Of a stretch of 35,935 nucleotides of DNA, positions 31,862-35,935 are shown piece after piece (position 1 is the first letter of the stretch; each line of letters opens with the position of its first letter). This DNA comes from CAYZNE01 sp964461035. GTDB lineage: Archaea > Nanobdellota > Nanobdellia > Woesearchaeales > CAYZNE01. The stretch is taken from contig CAYWRI010000016.1 of assembly GCA_964461035.1 (NCBI GenBank), positions 1 to 35,935 of the forward strand. Reading direction: 5' to 3'. Under the pieces are notes generated by a model that worked only from the letters and a program-made list of their open reading frames with translations, did no database searches and was not told the origin of the DNA. The translations under genes and the position numbers were made by a program.

Positions 31862-32578
31862 ATGGAAATAATTCAAATAATAATTTTAATAATTGGAGTA
31901 GGACTTGGATTTTATGTTCAAACTATTGCAGGTTTTGCTGCAGCTCTTGTTGCTTTTCCAATCATATTAAATGTTCTTAACATACAACAATCTGTTGCAT
32001 TAATGTCAATTTTCTTTTTCTTGTTTAGTATTGTTTTAATTTACAAAAATTGGAAATTTATCAACAAAAAAGTAATCTTAGAAATGTCAATTGGAATTGT
32101 TATCGGACTAATGGTTGGAATATGGATTCTAAAATTTGGAAATCCAATCATACTAAAAAAAATATTGGGAACAATCATACTGCTTTATGTAGCTTATTCA
32201 CATATTAAAAAAAAGAAAATTTTGATTTTTAAAAAACTTGGAATTTTATTTGGATTCATAGGTGGTTTATTTTCAGGATTATTTTCAGCAGGAGGCCCTA
32301 TAGCAGTTACATATATTTATAACAAATTAGATAAATCAAATATTGTAAGAGCAACAATTATTGGCACACTTGGAATAACTAACTTTTTAAGAGTTCCAAT
32401 TCTAATATACTCAGACATATTAACATATGATATATTTTTAATATCTCTTTACATACTGCCATTTTTTATACTAGCATTATTTCTAGGACATAAAACTCAC
32501 CATAAAATTAATGAAGATATATTTAAAAAAGTATTAATGATACTTTTAATATTATCAGGAATATCTTTAATCATTTAG
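31862..32578 (+). CDS. TSUP-family (TauE/SafE) membrane transporter
   Basis: A 238-aa protein with seven to eight membrane segments. It shows the two internally repeated TSUP motifs: GFYVQTIAGFAAALVAFP in the first half and GLFSGLFSAGGPIAVTYIY in the second. Members move sulfite, sulfoacetate, taurine-related or other organic anions, so a sulfur-compound export role is possible, and would fit the PLP sulfur-amino-acid enzyme at 10328, but the link is speculative. A TTAAATATAAAA lies only a few bases before the ATG, so it is likely co-transcribed with the DHH gene. Confidence 0.87.
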   Translation: MEIIQIIILIIGVGLGFYVQTIAGFAAALVAFPIILNVLNIQQSVALMSIFFFLFSIVLIYKNWKFINKKVILEMSIGIVIGLMVGIWILKFGNPIILKKILGTIILLYVAYSHIKKKKILIFKKLGILFGFIGGLFSGLFSAGGPIAVTYIYNKLDKSNIVRATIIGTLGITNFLRVPILIYSDILTYDIFLISLYILPFFILALFLGHKTHHKINEDIFKKVLMILLILSGISLII

Positions 32579-32626
32579 ATTCTTTACAAGCTTTATAGGT
32601 TAATGACTTTAAGAAATATAAATACT

Positions 32627-32650
32627 ACTCGTTATTTAGCACAATATAAA
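32627..32650 (+). repeat. 24-bp intergenic repeat, copy 1 (ACTCGTT...ACAATATAAA)
   Basis: It matches 33671-33694 at 21 of 24 positions (shared: ACTCGTT, TTTA, ACAATATAAA). This copy lies 136 nt upstream of the third methyltransferase. The ATATAAA end could act as a TATA element, or the motif may be a regulator site. Confidence 0.45.
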
Positions 32651-32785
32651 TAATTGAATATTTCTATAAAAACTTTTTTTACCCAAACTTTTTAAAAATA
32701 TTTATAAAAATCAAAGTATTCTAAACTATCAAATATGTAAAGTATCTTAAATTGAAAATGGTAAACTTAAAAAAGTGAAATTAAA

Positions 32786-33640
32786 ATGGTAAATAAATAT
32801 GCTGAGCCTTGGAAAGACTTTGCTGAAAGAAGAAAGAAATATGGCGTACCTCCAGGAGTGCCTTCTGAAAGTGCAATAGAACACTATAAAAGACTCATTC
32901 TCAAATCAACTAATAATAAACCGGGAAAAGCATTAGTTCTTGGTGCAACTCCTCAAATAAGAGATATGTTGCAAGATATAAATTTTGAAGTTACTATAAT
33001 AGATATAAACTTTGAAATGATATTTGCAACGACAGATATGATGAGACATAAGAATCCTGAAGAAATAATTGTTAGAAGTAATTGGATAACATGTCCTTTG
33101 AAATCAAATTATTATGATATTGTTATTGGAGATTTAGTACTTTGTAATATTCCAAAAAACCTTAAAGACAAATTCTTAAGACAAATTCACAGAGTTCTCA
33201 AAAAAGATGGAAGTTGGATAACAAAACTTTTTATTATGAATATAGATTCTAAAGAAGAAAATTTTGAAGATCTTATTGAACCATTTAAAACTTTACCTGT
33301 AAAAAAAAGTAATCCTCGAGAATTAATTTTGTGTTTATCAAATATTGCTTGGGAAAAAGATACAGAGGATTTTAATTTAGAACATATAAAAAAAGAGATA
33401 TTCAAATATAAAACCGATACAGGATTTAATTTTCCGAATGAAAAAATCAATAAATACATTATAGATATATGGGCTGAGTGGAAACCATTAAATAAGAAAT
33501 GGAATGTTTCAACAGAAAAAAAGACTCGTGAATCTGTAGAAAAATATTTTACAATTCAAGAACAAGTAATTTTGAATGATTGTCAAATAAAAAATATTAA
33601 TAATATATTTCCTATTTGGTTATGTAAAGTTAAGAACTAA
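32786..33640 (+). CDS. SAM-dependent methyltransferase-like protein, GATP family, copy 3
   Basis: A 284-aa paralogue of the two proteins at 11797-13541, about 19 kb away and on the other strand. Shared elements are VPPGVPSESAIEHYKRLI, LVLGATPQIRDML (motif I), VTIIDINFEMI (motif II), RSNWITCPLKSNYYDIVIGD, RQIHRVLKKDGSWITK, and the end IWLCKVKN. The WKPLNKKWNVSTEKKT block matches the aromatic motif of the other copies. It has TTTATAAAAA at about 32701-32708 as a possible promoter. A short frame (ATG at 32758, six codons) precedes it. Substrate unknown. Confidence 0.75.
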   Translation: MVNKYAEPWKDFAERRKKYGVPPGVPSESAIEHYKRLILKSTNNKPGKALVLGATPQIRDMLQDINFEVTIIDINFEMIFATTDMMRHKNPEEIIVRSNWITCPLKSNYYDIVIGDLVLCNIPKNLKDKFLRQIHRVLKKDGSWITKLFIMNIDSKEENFEDLIEPFKTLPVKKSNPRELILCLSNIAWEKDTEDFNLEHIKKEIFKYKTDTGFNFPNEKINKYIIDIWAEWKPLNKKWNVSTEKKTRESVEKYFTIQEQVILNDCQIKNINNIFPIWLCKVKN

Positions 33641-33670
33641 TATATTAAAAAAATAAAAAAGCAAATATTT

Positions 33671-33694
33671 ACTCGTTCTTTAATACAATATAAA
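33671..33694 (+). repeat. 24-bp intergenic repeat, copy 2
   Basis: Second copy of the motif at 32627-32650 (21/24 identical), located just after the third methyltransferase and 213 nt before the exported-protein gene at 33907. Confidence 0.45.
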
Positions 33695-33797
33695 ACTTAA
33701 ATTTGTTTAATATATGCTTTCTGACAACCTTGTTTAATTAATTTTTGTTTCAAATTATAATATTGGATCATTACACATAAATTTCTATTGCAATATT

Positions 33798-33829
33798 ATT
33801 AATATCATTAATATCAGAAAGATATTAAT
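33798..33829. promoter_or_regulatory. Direct plus inverted 9-bp repeats (candidate operator)
   Basis: ATTAATATC occurs twice in tandem (33798-33806, 33807-33815), followed by AGAAA and its exact inverse GATATTAAT (33821-33829). A TTTAAATA TATA-like box follows at about 33834-33841. The arrangement is typical of a multimeric regulator site upstream of the promoter of the 33907 gene. Confidence 0.45.
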
Positions 33830-33892
33830 AAAATTTAAATATCACTAAGAAGTAAGAACTTAAAACTTGTTCAATTAAAATGAAAACAATAT

Positions 33893-33898
33893 AGAGGT
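33893..33898 (+). promoter_or_regulatory. Shine-Dalgarno of the 33907 gene
   Basis: AGAGGT, 8 nt before the ATG. It overlaps the stop of a five-codon frame (ATG at 33880, TAG at 33892-33894). The gene therefore has a leader, unlike many others here. Confidence 0.5.
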
Positions 33899-33906
33899 AA
33901 TAAAAA

Positions 33907-34677
33907 ATGAGTTTAATAAAAATAATAGATAAAGCAAAAAAATTTGTAGAAAAAAATGCAAAAGCAATCGGTAAAGGAGTAGGATACACAACACTAGGAT
34001 TAGCACTATACATTGCACCAGCAAAATTAGAAGCACAGACAACTGAAAACCAGATAAACCTTGATGATATCGAATTAAGCGACTTAGAACAGAATTTTCA
34101 AACAACGACTAAAAAATATATAGTAGAACCAGGTCCTTTAGATAAACCCGGAAATTTGACTCTTACCATAAGTACTACAGAATCAGATCATGATTATACA
34201 CTTTCAAAAATGGAAACAGGTAACACTAATTTTACTTTACTGGACATGAATAATGATGGAACAAATGATTTAGGAAGTGTTACACAATATGAATCTGAAC
34301 AACATATTGAATTTAGTGATAAAAATACGATGTCAAAACTTGAAAACGAAATGAACATAGTTAAACTTGCTGAATATACAGGAAAAGTTAATTTAAGAAT
34401 AATTAATAGCTTTACTTACATGGGTAGGATAGGTGAAGATGAAGACGTACTTGTAAGTGTTGATTTTACTGATCATGGAAAACAAGAAGCAGAAGAAGCA
34501 ACAATAAATTTGTATGGTGAAAACAACGATTCAATAGAATACAAATTATTAGATTTTGATCATGATGGAAACTTTGATATAATGTACTCAGAAAATAAAA
34601 ATGGTAAAAGACTTTTTTATCTAGACTGTGGTAGCAAGTTTAAAAAAGCAGAAGCTTTAATTGACATGGTAAAATAA
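33907..34677 (+). CDS. Exported protein with EF-hand-like calcium loops
   Basis: A 256-aa protein of unknown function. Residues 1-38 form a signal sequence: basic helix MSLIKIIDKAKKFVEKNAK, hydrophobic GYTTLGLALYIAPA, and a probable cleavage site near LEAQ. The mature part contains two Asp/Asn loops, LDMNNDGTNDLGS and LDFDHDGNFDIMYS, each with the DxDxDG-type spacing of calcium-binding loops as in dockerin or FG-GAP repeats. These pair with a repeated unit (beta strands plus loop), suggesting two homologous halves. Surface or extracellular location is inferred. A poly-T stretch follows the stop. A transglutaminase-like gene lies downstream. Confidence 0.75.
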   Translation: MSLIKIIDKAKKFVEKNAKAIGKGVGYTTLGLALYIAPAKLEAQTTENQINLDDIELSDLEQNFQTTTKKYIVEPGPLDKPGNLTLTISTTESDHDYTLSKMETGNTNFTLLDMNNDGTNDLGSVTQYESEQHIEFSDKNTMSKLENEMNIVKLAEYTGKVNLRIINSFTYMGRIGEDEDVLVSVDFTDHGKQEAEEATINLYGENNDSIEYKLLDFDHDGNFDIMYSENKNGKRLFYLDCGSKFKKAEALIDMVK

Positions 34678-34701
34678 TTTTTCTTTTTTAAATTTTTTTT
34701 T
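34678..34701 (+). terminator. Poly-T terminator after the exported-protein gene
   Basis: Three T-rich runs interrupted only by C and AAA directly after the TAA stop (including eight to nine consecutive T). Archaeal RNA polymerase ends transcription at such T tracts without needing a hairpin. Confidence 0.55.
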
Positions 34702-34720
34702 GACCCAAAAATTAATAAAA

Positions 34721-34800
34721 ATATATTTTGAAAATTTGCTTAAAACAATATAATTACTTATTAGTGACTACAAAATCAAAACATTTATATATCAAATATA
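34721..34800 (+). repeat. 80-bp promoter repeat, copy 2 (upstream of the 34852 gene)
   Basis: Ungapped match to 23011-23090 (71/80). The TATA box TTTATATA is at 34784-34791; the ATG lies about 60 nt further on, so this copy probably gives a short leader. The palindrome of copy 1 is degenerate here (TTACTTATTAGTGA). Confidence 0.75.
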
Positions 34801-34851
34801 ATCCACACTAATTAAAAAAAGTAGTTAATTAACAATAGCACATTAATTAAA

Positions 34852-35580
34852 ATGGAAAAATCAGATGATACTAATGAGAATGAAGAAAAGTGGCTTTATA
34901 ATTATACTTTAAGTTCTGAAGAAAAACTCATGGAAAAAGATTTAGATCCAGAGTTTTATCAAGGTAGAAGAATAATTAGCAGAGATACACCTATTGACAA
35001 AGGAGTTTTTATGGTTTTAGGTATTCAAGAAGCAATAGTTGTAGACTTAAGTAAAGATAAATATATATATGAATTTTATAGAACTGCTGAAAAAGAAATT
35101 AATAAACTAAACTTAAAGCCGTTACTAAAAAAAACAAAAATTAAATTAGAAGAACAAATATTAAATATTGTTTTTAATATTGTTAAATCAAAAATAGAAT
35201 ATTCAAAAGAAAAAACAGAACAAAATTTATATCGAATAAAAGAAAAACACAAACTTAATACGATTACCGATGTTAAAGTTAAATTAGGATATATTTTAAA
35301 AAATGGTTATGGTGTTTGCAGACATTCTTGTTTAGTTACTGGAGTGATTATTGAAAAATTAATAACAGAAGGATATCTTAAAGGAAATGTAAGCATCGAT
35401 AGAAACATGAGTACTGAAAAAGGAGGTCATGCGTGGTGTAGATATACTAATGATAAAGGCCAAACTCATATTTTAGATACAGCACAACAAGAAAATCCGG
35501 TTAAATTAGAAGATACAATAAATGGTTATTGGAATTATCATAGGCCAAAAGAAGTAACTATAACAAGAAGTGAAATTTAA
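34852..35580 (+). CDS. Transglutaminase-like (papain-fold) protein
   Basis: A 242-aa soluble protein with a cysteine-His-Asp order typical of the transglutaminase-like superfamily: GYGVCRHSCLVTGVIIEKL (Cys at the start of the core helix), KGGHAWCRYTN (His), and THILDTAQQ (Asp). The first 110 residues are charged and helical with no motif I recognise. No signal peptide is visible, so the protein is probably cytosolic. Such proteins are often cysteine proteases, peptide ligases or hydrolases; the exact reaction is unknown. Its promoter shares the 80-bp element with the 23106 membrane-protein gene, so a joint role is possible. Confidence 0.78.
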   Translation: MEKSDDTNENEEKWLYNYTLSSEEKLMEKDLDPEFYQGRRIISRDTPIDKGVFMVLGIQEAIVVDLSKDKYIYEFYRTAEKEINKLNLKPLLKKTKIKLEEQILNIVFNIVKSKIEYSKEKTEQNLYRIKEKHKLNTITDVKVKLGYILKNGYGVCRHSCLVTGVIIEKLITEGYLKGNVSIDRNMSTEKGGHAWCRYTNDKGQTHILDTAQQENPVKLEDTINGYWNYHRPKEVTITRSEI

Positions 35581-35643
35581 AATCAAAATAAACATATTAA
35601 TTATTTGTGATTTTATAGAAAAAACAAAAATAAAACAAAAAAA

Positions 35644-35935
35644 TTAATCGTTCTTTAGTGCTGCATGAGCTGCTGCAAGTCTCGCAACAGGAACCCTGTA
35701 AGGTGAACAAGAAACATAGTTAAGACCTACTCTATGACAGAATTCTATCGATGAAGGTTCACCACCATGTTCTCCACAGATACCTAATTTTATATCGGGT
35801 CGTCCTTGTTTACCTTTTTCTACAGCAGTTCTTATTAATTGACCTACACCTTCTTGATCAAGAACTTGGAAAGGATCTTTTTCAATTATGCCTTTTTCAA
35901 TATATTGCTTTACAAATTTTGCAACATCATCTCTT
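35644..35935 (-). CDS. ppdK: Pyruvate phosphate dikinase, C-terminal part (partial)
   Basis: The last 97 codons of a minus-strand gene that continues beyond the right edge. It contains KLGICGEHGGEPSSIEFCHR and VGLNYVSCSPYRVPVARLAA, the end of the PPDK PEP/pyruvate TIM barrel, with the catalytic Cys in GICGEHGG. PPDK interconverts pyruvate + ATP + Pi and PEP + AMP + PPi. This shows that the organism has a complete-type PPDK barrel, in contrast to the split, barrel-less dikinase parts at 5844-17467. The stop TAA is at 35644-35646. Confidence 0.92.
   Translation of the reverse strand, partial: RDDVAKFVKQYIEKGIIEKDPFQVLDQEGVGQLIRTAVEKGKQGRPDIKLGICGEHGGEPSSIEFCHRVGLNYVSCSPYRVPVARLAAAHAALKND

Noticed and set aside
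32758..32778. Six-codon frame before methyltransferase copy 3 (MVNLKK)
   Set aside because: Too short to support as a gene; the similar AATGGTAAA at 32785 suggests a small local duplication of the start region only.
33880..33894. Short frame MKTI before the 33907 gene
   Set aside because: Only four sense codons; no evidence for a leader peptide beyond overlap with the ribosome site.
1..35935. tRNA, rRNA, CRISPR array or insertion-sequence signatures
   Set aside because: I found no T-loop/anticodon-arm patterns, no regularly spaced repeats and no transposase-like gene by reading; a covariance-model scan was not possible.

Overview
The window reads as chromosome of a strongly AT-rich archaeon. 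Archaeal markers are a proteasome-activating nucleotidase, an archaeal/eukaryote-type prolyl-tRNA synthetase, transcription factor S, an archaeal-type DHH (RecJ-like) protein and a TtuA/Ncs6-type tRNA thiolase. At least nine genes have a TTTATATA/TTTATAAA-type box ending 22-24 nt before the start codon, as expected for leaderless archaeal transcripts; a few others have a Shine-Dalgarno site. Short intergenic spaces, several stand-alone domains and bacterial-type genes (RsuA, PPDK, bactofilin-like) suggest a DPANN lineage such as Woesearchaeota or Pacearchaeota, which is an inference. I see no rRNA, tRNA, CRISPR array or insertion sequence, and no gene-free stretch above 300 bases.

Layout. 1-5807: a cut-off exported bactofilin-like protein, a PyrB-PyrI fusion, PAN, a metallo-beta-lactamase-fold hydrolase and an alpha/beta hydrolase. 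5844-17467, all on the minus strand: an unusual cluster with one stand-alone ATP-grasp domain of the PEP-synthase/rifampicin-phosphotransferase type (15059-16003), four paralogous proteins that each carry a helical middle domain plus the swivelling phosphohistidine domain (5844-7386, 8752-10266, 13574-15052, 16052-17467), two SAM methyltransferase paralogues, a PLP enzyme of the cystathionine gamma-synthase family and a double left-handed-beta-helix acyltransferase. One of the four swivel genes is split by a frameshift at a run of ten A/T. 17534-31793: mostly housekeeping genes (Pta, RsuA-type pseudouridine synthase, SerRS, TFS, TtuA-like, TatD, ZIP transporter, ProRS, AICAR transformylase, DHH phosphoesterase). 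31862-35580: a TSUP exporter, a third methyltransferase of the same family, an exported protein with calcium-loop-like motifs and a transglutaminase-like protein. 35644-35935: the C-terminus of a normal pyruvate phosphate dikinase.

How it may work together. The main hypothesis is a split, multi-client dikinase: the lone ATP-grasp protein would phosphorylate the conserved His of four different swivel proteins, and each swivel protein would hand the phosphate to a different substrate bound by its own helical domain. No protein in the cluster has the PEP/pyruvate TIM barrel, so the cluster itself should not make PEP. The methyltransferases, PLP enzyme and acyltransferase would be tailoring enzymes of the same unknown pathway. 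A second notable signal is an 80-bp promoter element, 71/80 identical without gaps, in front of two distant genes (23106 and 34852).
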